Shown in pieces: positions 39,740 through 50,145 of a stretch of DNA of 64,000 bases. How positions within the stretch are numbered: the stretch's first letter is position 1; the number at the start of each line of letters is the position of its first letter. The stretch lies in contig JAHDVF020000106.1 of assembly GCA_022606425.2 (NCBI GenBank), forward strand, positions 2,344,001-2,408,000. The letters are read 5' to 3'. This DNA is from Lepidostoma basale (lineage: Eukaryota > Arthropoda > Insecta > Trichoptera > Lepidostomatidae). The position numbers and the translations under genes are program-made. The notes beneath the pieces are model-generated. The model saw only the letters and a program-made list of their open reading frames with translations, did not search any database and was not told the DNA's origin.

Positions 39740-40000
39740 AAACTATAAATAATTAATATTTTTAATTGAAATTTCTTGGTAAGAAGTTCATTTTAAATAA
39801 TGAAAAAAAAAATTGCAAAATTTCTTTTATTATATATTTAGTGGGCTTCCACTTGTGTTTAACGTCGACCGGTTTCGGCAGCTTGCTGACATCTTCTGGT
39901 AAGAAGATGATGGCAGCAAGCTGCCGAAACCGGTCGACGTTAGACACAAGTGGAAGCACACTAAATATATAATAATAAAGAAATTTTGTATAAATTTATA
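39740..40000. repeat. Foldback family F palindrome
   Basis: TTATTATATATTTAGTGGGC, TTCCACTTGTGTTTAACGTC and GACCGGTTTCGGCAGCTTGC are mirrored by GCAAGCTGCCGAAACCGGTC, GACGTTAGACACAAGTGGAA and ATATATAATAATAAAG. Copies at 58400 (complete) and 62095 (half). Confidence 0.85.
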
Positions 40001-40011
40001 TTTTTATTTTC

Positions 40012-40365
40012 ATTAATTAAATTAAACTATTTTTTTATTAACTACTTCCACTTATTGTCTTTCTTTCGACAGCGATCGGTTTCGTCGGGCTAGCTGGCAT
40101 CTACAGACTGGTGACAATGTTAAATATTTAAATTAAGTAAATTTTTGTATAATTATTTTGTTACAGAACCTTGTTTACCACCCCTGATCTGTACGTACAT
40201 AAAAGAGTAAATTTATAAAAGTGTCACCACTCTGTCGATGCCAGTTAGTCTGGCGAAACCGGTCGCTGTCGAAATAAAGACAATAATGTAGTAATAAAAT
40301 AAATGCATTGTTTTATTAATTTATTATTTAAAATGAACTTCCATCAAGAGAATTCTGTAAAATTA
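40012..40365. repeat. Foldback family G palindrome
   Basis: Left TACTTCCACTTATTGTCTTT, TCGACAGCGATCGGTTTCGT; right TGCCAGTTAGTCTGGCGAAA, CCGGTCGCTGTCGAAATAAA, GACAATAATGTAGTA. The right end TTATTTAAAATGAACTTCCA is shared with family F, so the two families are related. Confidence 0.8.
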
Positions 40366-40519
40366 TTAGGTTATAAAATGTTGTCCTGTGATGAAGATGT
40401 CCAGCTTCTCTCCATCTCTTTAATGGTCGTCCTGGTGGTTGACAACCCGCTGTATTCTCGTACATCACGATCTTGGGAATCTTTAGGAATTAACTTCAAT
40501 CTGTTTACAATGCGGCAGC

Positions 40520-40995
40520 ACGACTTATAAAAAGTGTTCCAAAAAACTCGCATATTTCACAACACCTAAAAGATCTTCACTGGCTCAAGTTTACTGAAAG
40601 AATCCAGTAATAACTATGCTGGACGGTTTTTAAAGCGCTTCACGGAATGGCACCAGCCTATATATCTGAACTTTGTGTTGTTGATAGCCCAATCTACGCT
40701 TCGATCAGCAAACTCCTCGGCAATAGGCAGTTTAGTTGAGCCAAATTTCGGAGATCGGGCTTTCGCAGTGGCAGGTCCATCCGCCTGGAATATGCTTCCT
40801 GCACGCCTCAGATGCATTGACAATCCGACAGATTTTAAATCTCACCTAAAAACCCACCTTTTCAAAATATCGCATAAAATGTAAACAACGGTTATCTGAT
40901 TGCTGGTGTCACATGCAGCTCTCATGACTAAAAACATTGTCAAAGCGCCCTTGAGGTGAGCTATTCACGAAAACGACGCTATACAAATTAGCCTA

Positions 40996-41034
<39 letters not shown>

Positions 41035-41040
41035 TTATTT
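40520..41040 (+). mobile_element. CR1/L2-like LINE, subfamily 2, C-terminal fragment
   Basis: Encodes AARLIKSVPKNSHISQHLKD-like, the LHWLKFTERIQ-like region (stop), FKALHGMAPAYISEL-like, QSTLRSANSSAIGSLVEPNF, GDRAFAVAGPSAWNMLPARL, RCIDNPTDFKSHLKTHLFKI and SHKM-stop. The ending is at 40882-40884; 3' UTR and a long ATT run follow. Confidence 0.8.
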
Positions 41041-41227
41041 TTATTTGATGTGGTCCTTCCAGAATCGTCTCAGCCTACTCCATCTCACTACATACGTTGG
41101 GTATTCTATTCTCTCTACATCTCTTTGTATTCTACCCACGATAGGTCGCATTTTATCATTTTTGCTGTTCTTATGAAGTGTTTAGACTTATTAATTGGGC
41201 TAAAATAGTTATACTAATATGAGGATC

Positions 41228-41445
41228 ATTCATTCATTCATTTCTCGGCGCTACATCCCGGTGTGGGACTTGGCCTCCTCCCCAACGGTCCTCCACTGAC
41301 TTCTGTCTCTGGCCATCCTCTCTCCATTCCCCAGCTCCTTCCATTTTCTCCCAATCTTCTTCCACGCAATCCGCCCATCTTTTCCTCGGTCTGCCTCTTG
41401 GTCTCTTTTCGCGAAGCACCCATCTGGAAATAATTTGTAATCCAT
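41228..41445 (-). mobile_element. LINE-I (RTE-type) terminal fragment
   Basis: The minus strand encodes REKRPRGRPRKRWADCVEED, WEKMEGAGEWREDGQRQKSV and EDRWGGGQVPHRDVAPRNE, then (ATGA)n. RPRGRPRKRW.D is the diagnostic end of this RTE branch. The tail repeat GAATGAATGAATG differs from LINE-A to H. Confidence 0.75.
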
Positions 41446-41969
41446 CTAGATATAATAACTAATATGAGGATAAATTCATCGAATACCGTGGATATATTTG
41501 AACAGCAATTGAAAAATAAATGGTAGAACCGAGATTCACACCCATGTTACCACTAACTCCTAAGAAGTCCGACGGTTTGGAACGGGTTATCTGAGTTTGG
41601 AGGTATTAAAACCATGTACTTGTTAGATGATGAGTAAATAAAGAAAACGATTACAATATAGGAATTCTTATGAGTATTATGCAACCATTTTAATGAATTT
41701 GTTGGCTATATTATCTATTTTAATGGGCAGGTTAGACATGCCTATCATGCCGGAGAAGTGACGCACCCGCCGACTCCCAGATGTGTATTGACATTTTTGA
41801 AATGCGTAATCGCTATCGGATAAATTGATAAAAGATAAGTATTCATGATACGAGTACTAGTCTGGCGGGAGATACACACCTTTCCATGAGGTAAACACTA
41901 ATTTCCTATCTATTGTACCTACTCGTATTTCTCAATAGCACCTACTGCGTAGATGCTGAACGTATTCCA
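41446..41969. other. Unclassified stretch
   Basis: No gene or known repeat recognised. Confidence 0.3.
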
Positions 41970-42108
41970 AAACTAAATATTATCCAATTTCGTTTGTTTA
42001 AACCACACTTTATAAATACTAATGTTAATAACTGTTGAGTCAAACAAAATTAGGCGAAATAAACAGGGAAGCAAAAAACATTTATAGATAAGGGTTCAAC
42101 AAATTATT
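41970..42108 (+). repeat. Left copy of a ~140-bp direct repeat
   Basis: CGTTTGTTTAAACCACACTT, TATAAATACTAATGTTA, GTTGAGTCAAACAAAATTAG and GAAGCAAAAAACATTTATAG are repeated in the same order and strand at 43257-43397, with small indels. Confidence 0.85.
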
Positions 42109-42250
42109 AAAAATAATAATAAAAATATGCTAACTTTTAAAGCGTCGTTTTTGTGATGTAATCACCTCAAGGGCGCATTAAGACGTAAATCTAAAAATCT
42201 AAATGAGAACCCTGCATCTGATCTTCGCGATCAGTTAGAAAGTATTATAT
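42109..42250 (-). mobile_element. CR1/L2-like LINE 3' UTR
   Basis: AATAATAATAAAAATATGCT, AACTTTTAAAGCGTCGTTTT, TGTGATGTAATCACCTCAAG: the tail only. Confidence 0.7.
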
Positions 42251-42251
42251 A

Positions 42252-42735
42252 ACTAACTAACTAACCAACCATCACGCCATTCCCCCCGGAGGGGTAGGCA
42301 GAGCGGATGGATTGCCACAATGCTCTGTCCTGGCATACCTCTCGGGATTCCTCTACATTCATACATCGTACCATGCACGCACGTCGATTATTCCGACTTC
42401 GAATGTGACCGCCTTTTAGTAATTGATTAATTTGGTCGTGCCATGTTTTCCGCGGTGGTCCTCGGCTTTTTTTCCACTAACGCTGCTTGTGTACAACTTT
42501 TTAACCATTCTACTCTCATCCATTCGTTCCATATGACCAAACCAACTCAGGGATCCTTTTTTAATTTTATCCATGATGCAGTCATCTGCCTTACATTTCT
42601 TTCTTATTTCATCGTTCGGTATTCTATCATACAACGTTTTCCCGCACATTCTTCTTAGTGATCTCATTTCTACAGCGTTTATCCTGCTTTCATCCTTCTT
42701 TTGCTAACTCCAAGCTTCACTTTCATACATTATTA
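42252..42735 (-). mobile_element. LINE-A (GGAAATGGCG subfamily)
   Basis: The minus strand encodes MRSLRRMCGKTLYDRIPNDE, IRKKCKADDCIMDKIKKGSL, SWFGHMERMDESRMVKKLYT and SSVSGKKAEDHRGKHG, frameshifted in SGKK. Tail AACTAACTAACTAACCAACC. Confidence 0.8.
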
Positions 42736-43245
42736 TTATTATTATTATTATGTTGAAAAAACTCCTTACATCATTACAGCGCAAGCCAAATCGATGTAAA
42801 GGGTGAAATAAAAGAATATCAAAGGAAATATACTCGTACATAGAACCATATGAATAGGAAAAGCCAGTTATCTGCTTGCTGCCTTTATCATAAGGGCATT
42901 TACGAATTCGCCATAATTGCATCCAAAGAGGTCTATCTCTTTTGCAACCTCATTTAAGAGACGAATCGCCTTCAATACAGGAGAACTTCGAAGGGCCTCT
43001 GTGCGGCAATTTGGGGCATAAAATAATATATGCCCCCTTGCTCTGCTATAACTATGGGGAACGTACAGATTTAGCTCTCTCAGCACTCCTGGATTGAAAA
43101 CACCTCCGGATAACAGTTTAAAAAAATGCTTTCCCAGAAAGATCATTCTACGAGCTTCAAGAGTGTTGAAACCCAACACTCCTGAGAGAAACAGTGAGGG
43201 GTACATAAAAGGATAACAGTTATACTCCCTACATGAGGGTTGCGT
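42736..43245 (-). mobile_element. Jockey-like LINE, SINE partner candidate
   Basis: The minus strand encodes MYPSLFLSGVLGFNTLEARR, MIFLGKHFFKLLSGGVFNPG, VLRELNLYVPHSYSRARGHI, LFYAPNCRTEALRSSPVLKA and IRLLNEVAKEIDLFGCNYGE: the same ending type as 62646 but a distant lineage. Its 3' end CCCTTTACATCGATTTGGCT...GATGTAA, then (ATA)n, matches the tail of the SINE at 14067. Confidence 0.8.
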
Positions 43246-43256
43246 TGCAATACTAA

Positions 43257-43397
43257 GTATTATCTAATTTCGTTTGTTTAAACCACACTTTATAAATACT
43301 AATGTTATTTAGCTTAACTGTTGAGTCAAACAAAATTAGAAGGGAAGAAATAAACAGGGAAGCAAAAAACATTTATAGATAAGGGTTCAACAAACTA
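43257..43397 (+). repeat. Right copy of a ~140-bp direct repeat
   Basis: Counterpart of 41970-42108. The repeats enclose CR1, LINE-A and Jockey pieces, all on the minus strand. Confidence 0.85.
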
Positions 43398-43424
43398 AGT
43401 CTCTAAAGTCTTTCTGTTGTATTT

Positions 43425-43635
43425 TTTAGGATTAATTTTATCTCAATAGAGACGAAGATGTAAATTGTTTTTTGGAAACCGAATATGGTGGTCGAGGCGT
43501 TTACAGGACTTGTGACCTATCATTGGTTGGGTTAAGTGATCGCTTTATGTAATACAACATTCCCCATTCCGCCCTTCTTACGACCACCACGTCTGACAAA
43601 ATTTTGAAAGATGTATATATGCTACTTTGTTGAAC
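43425..43635. mobile_element. Partial copy of the 28852 foldback element
   Basis: AGAGACGAAGATGTAAATTG, GGAAACCGAATATGGTGGTC, GAGGCGTTTACAGGACTTGT and GACCACCACGTCTGACAAAA match 28885-29080. Cut at the right by a LINE-A fragment. Confidence 0.8.
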
Positions 43636-43639
43636 ACTT

Positions 43640-43795
43640 ATCAAATTTTAAAAGTTGGTCATGTTAGAAGCCGGAAGAATCAACGTGCGTGTATGACTCG
43701 TTGTATGAATGTGGAGGAAGCTACAGAAATATAATAGTGTGGCGGTCCATTATCTCTACCTACTCCTGCGGGGAAACGGCGTGATGGTTTGTTGT
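43640..43795 (+). mobile_element. LINE-A 3' fragment
   Basis: Encodes the KVGHVRSRKNQRACMTRCMN-like region, and CGGGGAAACGGCGTGATGGT then TTGTTGTTG. Confidence 0.7.
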
Positions 43796-44544
43796 TGTTG
43801 AATCAATTGTGGTGTTTTATAGCAGTGTTTTTATTTAAACAGTTAATAATTATTAAATATCAAAGTGTTTCCGCCAAAACAATGAATTATCTAATATTAA
43901 TGTTGTTAACGGAGTTCTAGCGCTGACCCTTAAACTAGAAAAAAGACGATTTCATTTATATAATTGTTTTATAATAACATTTATATTCGCGAGTGCGACA
44001 GAGACAAATTTTCAGTCGTGTTATTAAATCCTGCGTGAATATTACGCCATTCGGGATCCCGGTAAATGATCAAAATCAAATTGTTCAATTTAGGAGAGAT
44101 TTATTATCCGAACTAATGACCATGCCCGATCTATCTTGTTAAGGATTAAATATCTCTTCAGATTTTTCATTTATTTTACCCATAACGACGTGTTAAAATT
44201 GATCTTATAGTCCTTTTACCGACATAAAAATAAAACAAAATCAAATAAATTATAAACGGCTACCATGGAAACCATTTTGCGTCTCTTTTCGGCTAAATGT
44301 CCTTTTAAAGACAATATTTCCATCCCTTTCTTAAACGCATTCTTTACGACGAAACCATCCCCAAAAAGCTAAAAAAGTATACCAATGTACACAGTAATTC
44401 GCAAAAAAATATTATGCTAATGATTTGAATTATTACAGCAGTCATTATAATAGTTACACCACTTTTATGCGGTGCCGTTTTACTTGCAAATAAATGTGCC
44501 TCCCAGCGGACAAGTCTTGTTGCGTCTTTTTCTTACTAGCAAAA
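43796..44544. other. Low-repeat stretch
   Basis: The start (AAATATCAAAGTGTTTCCGC) resembles foldback B flanks. The rest is not shared with other parts of the window. No exon identified. Confidence 0.35.
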
Positions 44545-44765
44545 GTGTTGCCGTCTTGCTTAGCACGGATCGCAGTGTGCCGCGCGTTTTCGCACCAACG
44601 ACGGCGGGCGTAAGTGCATCTCTTTCGCGCAATGCATTATCGTTTTCCTGTTTATCGCCCGTACGCGCGTCTCTTTCGTTCGCGGCGGGCGCGAAACGGG
44701 ACGAAGGACGGGCGCGTTGCGCCGCCGCGGCACAGTTGACTCGACAGTAATTGGACGGGTTTAAT
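44545..44765. promoter_or_regulatory. CpG-dense block, possible promoter or first exon
   Basis: About 30 CG dinucleotides fall in roughly 180 bases (e.g. CCGTACGCGCGTCTCTTTCG, GGCGGGCGCGAAACGGGACG), sharply unlike the AT-rich flanks and in the least repetitive part of the window. An open run without ATG (44472-44750) passes through it, ending QLTRQ. It could be a host promoter or 5' UTR. No TATA box or splice donor was convincing. Confidence 0.3.
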
Positions 44766-45507
44766 ACTTTTACGTTAAAGTTTGTTTTAGTTTATTATGT
44801 TTGGTTAGGATTTTTAGTTGGATATACTATACCGCGTTTTTATGATGTGTTTTGTTTGTAATTTGTCCAAGTTGTCCACTTTTTATTTTGTCGGCCGGTT
44901 TCCATGGTTTATACCTTAGTTGATTTTCGAACGTTGGTCTGTACTAGTCGCTAAAGGCGATTTCTCTCGTATCAACAGTTTTTGACATAACTTTTATAAC
45001 ATTTAAACTTATTTTGATCGTGTAAAAAGGTATATAAAGTGTTATAATATTAACATGCCGCCGTTTTGTGTCGTTTTATATAAAATTCATAAGAAAAAAT
45101 GTGGAATAGTTTGATGTGATCGAATCATTTATTCAAGTTGTGTATCATTTTATTTTTATTAGTAACTTTAAGCGATAATTTGACGCCTTGTAGATTACGC
45201 TAGTTTTTGTGTTATAGCTCGTTATCTATGCTTTTAAATCTGTGATTTGTGAAGTTTTTTTTGTCTTCGATGTTTTGTTTATTTTGTGATTGGAAATCGA
45301 AAAGTTTATGGTGTTTGGTTCCTAATTTAAAATATAGAAAAAAAATCGGATTTCGTCATGGATACACTTCGATAAATCTGTTTGATGGTCATCTTTGGAT
45401 TCTATAATAATGTTTTTAAAGTTTTTTAAATACTAGTTGATATAACAAAACAAAAACAAAATAATTACAACAGTGCTTAAATTGTTTTTGTTTTAATTAT
45501 TTTTGAT
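44766..45507. other. Low-repeat AT-rich stretch after the CpG block
   Basis: T-rich on the + strand, with no LINE, SINE or palindrome match in the window. Could be 5' UTR or intron. No coding frame supported. Confidence 0.35.
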
Positions 45508-45514
45508 TTGGATT

Positions 45515-46026
45515 CTTAACTAACTAACCATCACGCCGTCTCCCCGGAGGGGTAGGCAGAAATAATGGAACGCCACACTGTTCTGTCCTGACATACTTCT
45601 CTGGCCTCCTCTACATTCATACATCTTGTCATGCACGCACGTCGATTTCTCCGACTCCTCACGTGACCGACATTCAATATTTGATTGATTTGATCGTGCC
45701 ACGTTTTCCTCGGCCTTCCTCTATTTCTAGCTCCGTTCACGCCGTTTACATATACCTTCTTTACCATTCTGTCTTCACTCATTCTTTCCTTGTGTCCAAA
45801 CCATCTTAATGACCCTTTCCTTATTTTGTTCATAACACTTTCATTCGCACCACATTCACTTCTTATACTTGCATTTGTCACTCTATCATATACAGATTTG
45901 ACACACATTCGTCTTAGAGATCTCATTTCTACTGCATTTGTTCTACTTTCATCCTTCTTTTGCCAGTTCCATGCTTCACTTCCATACATAAGGGTCGGCA
46001 CAAGAACACCATTGTGCACTGCCATC
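45515..46026 (-). mobile_element. LINE-A, intact 164-codon C-terminal frame
   Basis: The minus strand is open from AVHNGVLVPTLMYGSEAWNW through MRSLRRMCVKSVYDRVTNAS, SLRWFGHKERMSEDRMVKKV, NGARNRGRPRKTWHDQINQI, RRNRRACMTRCMNVEEAREV and WRSIISAYPSGETA to the stop next to the TTAG tail. A 7-bp repeat TTGGATT flanks it (45508-45514; 46027-46033). One of the youngest copies, but lacks the RT core. Confidence 0.85.
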
Positions 46027-46054
46027 TTGGATTTTTATTGTTTTGAGTATATTT

Positions 46055-46130
46055 CAATATGGTGACTAGAATCGAACCCATGCTTCCCATGGATTAAGCG
46101 TCCTGTCATCTGTTATCCAATATAATGTTT
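46055..46130 (-). mobile_element. tRNA-like SINE head fragment
   Basis: The reverse complement has GCATGGGTTCGATTCTAGTC (B-box) downstream of an ACAGATGACAGGACGCTTAA anticodon-arm-like part. A short, uncertain relic. Confidence 0.35.
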
Positions 46131-46309
46131 TGAAAAATTCACCTGGAATTTATTTTACCTTTTATTACCGTTTATCCGTAGGGGTAGGCAGATACGTAGA
46201 CGTGCTTATCTTTCACATTCATAAGACGAGTCATGCACTTGTTTTTTTTTTAATTATCTACAAAATTAAATTGTTTATAAGATAATGAAATGATTTTACT
46301 GAAATCTCT

Positions 46310-46475
46310 TGATGGAAGTTCATTTTAAATAATAATTAAATAAAACGATGTTTTTTTACTACTTCCACTTTTGTCTTTATTTCGACAGCGAGCCTGGCGA
46401 AACCGGTCGCTGTCGAAATAAAGACAAAAGCGGAAGTAGTTAAAAAAACATCGTTTTATTTCAAATGTTTTTTTT
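46310..46475. repeat. Foldback family G palindrome
   Basis: AAACGATGTTTTTTTACTAC, TTCCACTTTTGTCTTTATTT and CGACAGCGAGCCTGG are mirrored by GGCGAAACCGGTCGCTGTCG, AAATAAAGACAAAAGCGGAA and TAAAAAAACATCGTTTTATT. A nearly perfect hairpin with a very small loop. Confidence 0.85.
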
Positions 46476-46499
46476 TTTTGTTAATTTCCTCGATTTTGT

Positions 46500-46650
46500 G
46501 TTCCATTATTTTATTATATTTTTGGGAATGACATATTTTAACCTTGCTGGGGCATTATATAATATTAAAACATTTGATAATGACCAACCAAGGCGAAACA
46601 TGTCGATCCCATAAAATACAACGATACTTTATAGATCTGACGTTTTATAA
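46500..46650. repeat. Foldback family H copy
   Basis: TATTTTTGGGAATGACATAT, then CATTTGATAATGACCAACCA and AGGCGAAACATGTCGATCCC: both arms present. Confidence 0.75.
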
Positions 46651-47190
46651 ACTAACTAACTAACTAACCATCACGCCGTCTCTCCGAAGGGGTGGGCAGA
46701 AAGAATGAACCGCCACACTTTTCTTTCCTGACAAATATCTCGATTCCTCAACATTCATACATCGTGTCATGCACGCGCGTCGATTTCTCTGACTCCTCAC
46801 ATGGCCGACATTCAATATTTGATTTATTTGATCGTGCCACGTTTTCCTTGGTCTTCCTCTTTTTCTGGTACCATTTACATCATTAACATATAATTTTTTT
46901 ACCATTCTTTCTTCATTCATTCTTTCCATATGTCCAAACCATCTTAATGATCCTTTCATTATTTTGGTCATGACACCATCATTCGCACCGCATTCACTTC
47001 TTATATTTTCATTCGACACTCTATCATACACAGAATATCCACACATTCGTCTATAAACTAACTAACTAAATACCAGCCCGTCTCTCCGAAGGGGAAGGCA
47101 GAAATAATGAACCGTCACACTTTTCTTTCCTGACATATTTCTCTCGATTTCTCAACATTCATTCATCGTGTTATGCACGCACGTAGATTT
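46650..47190 (-). mobile_element. Two adjacent LINE-A copies, same strand
   Basis: The first (46650-47052) encodes MCGYSVYDRVSNENIRSECG, ANDGVMTKIMKGSLRWFGHM, NGTRKRGRPRKTWHDQINQI and RSQRNRRACMTRCMNVE, then a frameshift. The second (47055-47190) begins with its own AACTAACTAACTAAATACC tail. TATAAACTAACTAACTAA occurs at the left of each, so the second junction reuses the same short sequence. Confidence 0.8.
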
Positions 47191-47400
47191 CTCCGGTCGA
47201 CATGTGGAAGACCGAGGAAAACATATCATGACCAAACTAATCAATTTAGATCGGCCATGTTAGAAGTCTAAAGAATCGACGTGCATATATGACTCGATGT
47301 CTGAATGTGGAGGAATTTAGAGAAGTGTGTTATGATACAGTATTATTGGCGGTCCATTTTCTCTGCCTATCCTTACGCAGAAACATCATGATGGTTTGTT
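47191..47400 (+). mobile_element. LINE-A 3' fragment, opposite strand
   Basis: GTGGAAGACCGAGGAAAACA, CGACGTGCATATATGACTCG, and the end CAGAAACATCATGATGGTTT. It abuts the minus copy, giving a potential hairpin transcript. Confidence 0.7.
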
Positions 47401-47439
47401 CTTGTTGTTGGTATAACTTGTCGGGAAAGGGTACAATAG

Positions 47440-47675
47440 ATTTTTTTTGTATACAACATGTTTTTGAACCCAATTACTCTGTACAATTTATTTTTAGCTA
47501 TTATATTGATTTTCATGACTTATGATAGGTAGCTTATCTATCGCCATGTTATTGTCACGTGAATTCTAAACCATACCAAAGACAGTGTGATAATCACACT
47601 GCTGTCGCCGGGAATCAAGCCCGGGACCTTCAGTGTGGCGGTCATAGCTATTGCCACTCTGACACGAAGATTATC
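47440..47675 (-). mobile_element. tRNA-derived SINE (tail type 1)
   Basis: The reverse complement has CGTGTCAGAGTGGCAATAGC, the B-box GGCTTGATTCC and body GTGATTATCACACTGTCTTT...GATAAGCTACCTATC. The tail TGGGTTCAAAAACATGTTGT, then ATACAAAAAAAA, lies at the left. Confidence 0.8.
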
Positions 47676-47764
47676 AATCAACCATTGGTGTAGGCGCTAC
47701 ATTTGAATCTAGAATGGAAATATTTGTAATCAGAAGTGTAAAAAATATTTATAATATTGTGTTA

Positions 47765-48130
47765 AGAAATGTAAGGCAGATGACTGCATCATGAATAAAA
47801 TTTAAAAAGGATCCCTGAGATGGTTTGGACATATGGAACGAATGGATGAGAGTAGAATGGTTAAAAAGTTGTACACAAGCAGCGTGAGTGGGAAAAGAAG
47901 CCGAGGACGACCGAGGAAAACATGGCATGACCAAATTCATCAATTACTAAAAGGCGGCCACATTCGAAGTCGGAATAATCGACGTGCGTGCATATATATG
48001 AATGTAGAGGATACGATGTATGAATGTAGAGGAAGCCCGAGAGGTATGCCAGGATAGGCCATTGTGGCGATCTATCCTCTCTGCCTACCCCTCCGGGGAA
48101 ATGGCGTGATGGTTAGTTAGTTAGTTAGTT
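47765..48130 (+). mobile_element. LINE-A (GGAAATGGCG subfamily)
   Basis: Encodes RNVRQMTAS-type frames, then SLRWFGHMERMDESRMVKKL, YTSSVSGKRSRGRPRKTWHD, QIHQLLKGGHIRSRNNRRAC. A small tandem duplication of MNVE/TMYECR follows, then the terminus and (GTTA)n. Nearly intact. Confidence 0.8.
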
Positions 48131-48597
48131 AATAACAATTTGGCTTTACCCTCATTTTGATGAAAAAAAAACTGCTTAAAACTAAAATAACGATACATGT
48201 ATAAGAATATATTATCAATGACACGTAGAAGAAGAAGACGCCTTGGGAGAAGCGGTTTATTAGTTAGAATCGACTCGGATTTATCCGCCACGCCTAATTG
48301 AACTCAATATAAAATTGCACGATTTCTTATAACCTCGTACTTATTAGACATCATTATAATACATAATTGAAAACGTATGGTAAAATGTATAAACCTTGGC
48401 TCTTGAGAAGTCTATACAAAAAGTTTTTTTTCCCATCAAGATGTGAGTAAAGCCCAATTGTTAGATATTAAAAACATATTTTTTACACCTCTGGTTGAAA
48501 TATATGTATTTGGTTGCAAATATAATCTGGACCACAGCACCTTTTCTAAGAAAAAAACTATTATCGAACTTCCTCCCAACAATATATTATACCAACA
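48131..48597. other. AT-rich stretch, nothing recognised
   Basis: No gene or repeat recognised. Confidence 0.3.
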
Positions 48598-49490
48598 ACA
48601 ACAAACCATTCCGCCCTTTCTCCGAAAGGGTAGGCAGATGGACCGCCACACTGCTCTATCTTGGCACCTCTATAGATCGTACACATTCATACAACGAGTC
48701 GTATACGCACGTCGATTATTTATATTTCTAACATTGCCGACCTTTAAAATTTGATTAATTTGGTTCATCAGCCGTCTGTCATCCACTGCTGAGCGTAGGC
48801 CTCTCCCAAAGTACACCACCGCCCCCTATCCATTGTTGCTCCCATCCATCCATGTCCAGCAATCCTCTTCAGATCGTCGGTCCAGCGGGCAGGGGGACGT
48901 TTAACTTTACGGAATCCTGTACGCGGTCTCCACTCCAGAACCCATTTCCTCCATCGGCCGTCGGTTCTCCGACAGATATGGCCAGGCCATCGCCACTTCA
49001 GCCCGCCCATCCTCAGAGCCACCTCATTCACTTTGGTTCGTTGTCGAATAAATTCGTTTCTAAATCTGCCCCTCAAGGTTATTCAAAATATGGCTCTTTC
49101 TATGGCGCTTGGGCCACCTTGAATCTGTAGACTAGACCTTTTGTCAATGTCCACGTCTCGGCTCCGTACGTCATGACTGGCATGCCTGAAGTCTTGAGTT
49201 TAATTTGGCTATGCTATGTCTTTCCAGGTCTTTTTCATAATCCTTACTTTGTTCTTACCGTTAACGTACACTTTCTTAACAATTTCTTCTTCATCCATGC
49301 GTTTATACATCGTTTATATACCGTTGACACATCTTTTTATCCCACAACCGTCTCGGCGATCTCATCTTTACCACATTTATTCTGCACTCATTCTTCTTCT
49401 GCTAGTTACATGCTTCGCTTTTAGTTACATGCTTCAAGTGTTGGAACTAGAGCTTCATTGTGAACGGCCATTTCCGCTTTCGTTGATAAA
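48598..49490 (-). mobile_element. LINE-A relic split by LINE-E
   Basis: The 3' part (48598-48763, tail ACAACAAACCATTCCGCC) and 5' part (49200-49490, ending GTGAACGGCCATTTCCGC) are consecutive in LINE-A of the 1406 variant. The host copy is old and frameshifted. Confidence 0.7.
48764..49199 (-). mobile_element. LINE-E inserted in LINE-A, 9-bp TSD
   Basis: The minus strand encodes RFRNEFIRQRTKVNEVALRM, GGLKWRWPGHICRRTDGRWR, KWVLEWRPRTGFRKVKRPPA, RWTDDLKRIAGHGWMGATMD and RGRWCTLGEAYAQQWMTDG-stop. The 102-codon frame is open. TTAATTTGG is at 48755-48763 and 49200-49208. Confidence 0.85.
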
Positions 49491-49539
49491 TTCTTGTTTT
49501 TAGTAACCATTTTTCAAATATTTATTTTTTCTTGAATAC

Positions 49540-50030
49540 TTATTGAACGCTGAGGCATTAACACTGTGGAATTCCATAGTAATATACTTAGGAAATGGGA
49601 AAACTTTGTTTAATCCACTATTTATTAAAAAACACGACATGTTTCGGAGGATACCTCCATCTTCGGGCAATGAAATTGGAGTGAAAATGAGCTTACCTGA
49701 AGATGGAGGTATCCTCCGAAACATGTCGTGTTTTTTTAAAAATATTTTTAAATTAAAACTAACTAACTAACTAACCATCACGCCGTCTCCCCGAAGGGGT
49801 AGGCAGAAAGAATGGACTGCCACACCTTTCTTTCCTGACATATTTCTCTCGCTTCCTCAACATTCATACATCGTGTCATGCACGCGCGTCGATTTCTCTG
49901 ACTCCTCACATGGCCGACATTCAATATTTGTTTTTTATGTTTTTAAATTAATATTGGATTAAACAAAGTTTTTCGATTTCCTAAGTATATATCTTGAATA
50001 CGTATGTAAAATTCCATATTAAATAAATAA
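49540..50030. repeat. Foldback family E with LINE-A insert
   Basis: AGGCATTAACACTGTGGAAT, TATACTTAGGAAATGGGAAA, ACTTTGTTTAATCCA are mirrored by TGGATTAAACAAAGTTTTTC and TTCCTAAGTATATA. Two hammerhead-like modules in inverted orientation flank the centre (49630-49672 minus, decayed; 49697-49727 plus). Confidence 0.8.
49757..49939 (-). mobile_element. LINE-A 3' fragment, 12-bp TSD
   Basis: Tail AACTAACTAACTAACTAACC at the left; encodes the last ~45 residues (GHVRSQRNRRACMTRCMNVE, EAREICQERKVWQSILSAYP). TTTTTAAATTAA is at 49745-49756 and 49940-49951. Removing it restores the mirror symmetry of foldback E. Confidence 0.85.
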
Positions 50031-50039
50031 TACAAATGA

Positions 50040-50145
50040 AAACGTTTGTTTTCTATTGGAATTGATGGGAATGACATGTTTCGTCATTCTAAGGCATGTT
50101 ACATTTGAATGAAAAACATAAGTTTTCATTCGAATTAATTATTTT
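50040..50145. repeat. Foldback family H copy, shortened
   Basis: AATGAAAACGTTTGTTTTCT, GATGGGAATGACATGTTTCG, then CATAAGTTTTCATTCGAATT. Confidence 0.65.

Noticed and set aside
41970..43397. Possible LTR retrotransposon bounded by direct repeats
   Set aside because: No TG...CA ends, primer-binding site, polypurine tract or gag-pol sequence; the interior is unrelated LINE pieces.
44472..44750. 92-codon open run through the CpG block
   Set aside because: No ATG start in frame, residues reflect GC-rich composition, no homology recognised. Kept only as a regulatory candidate.
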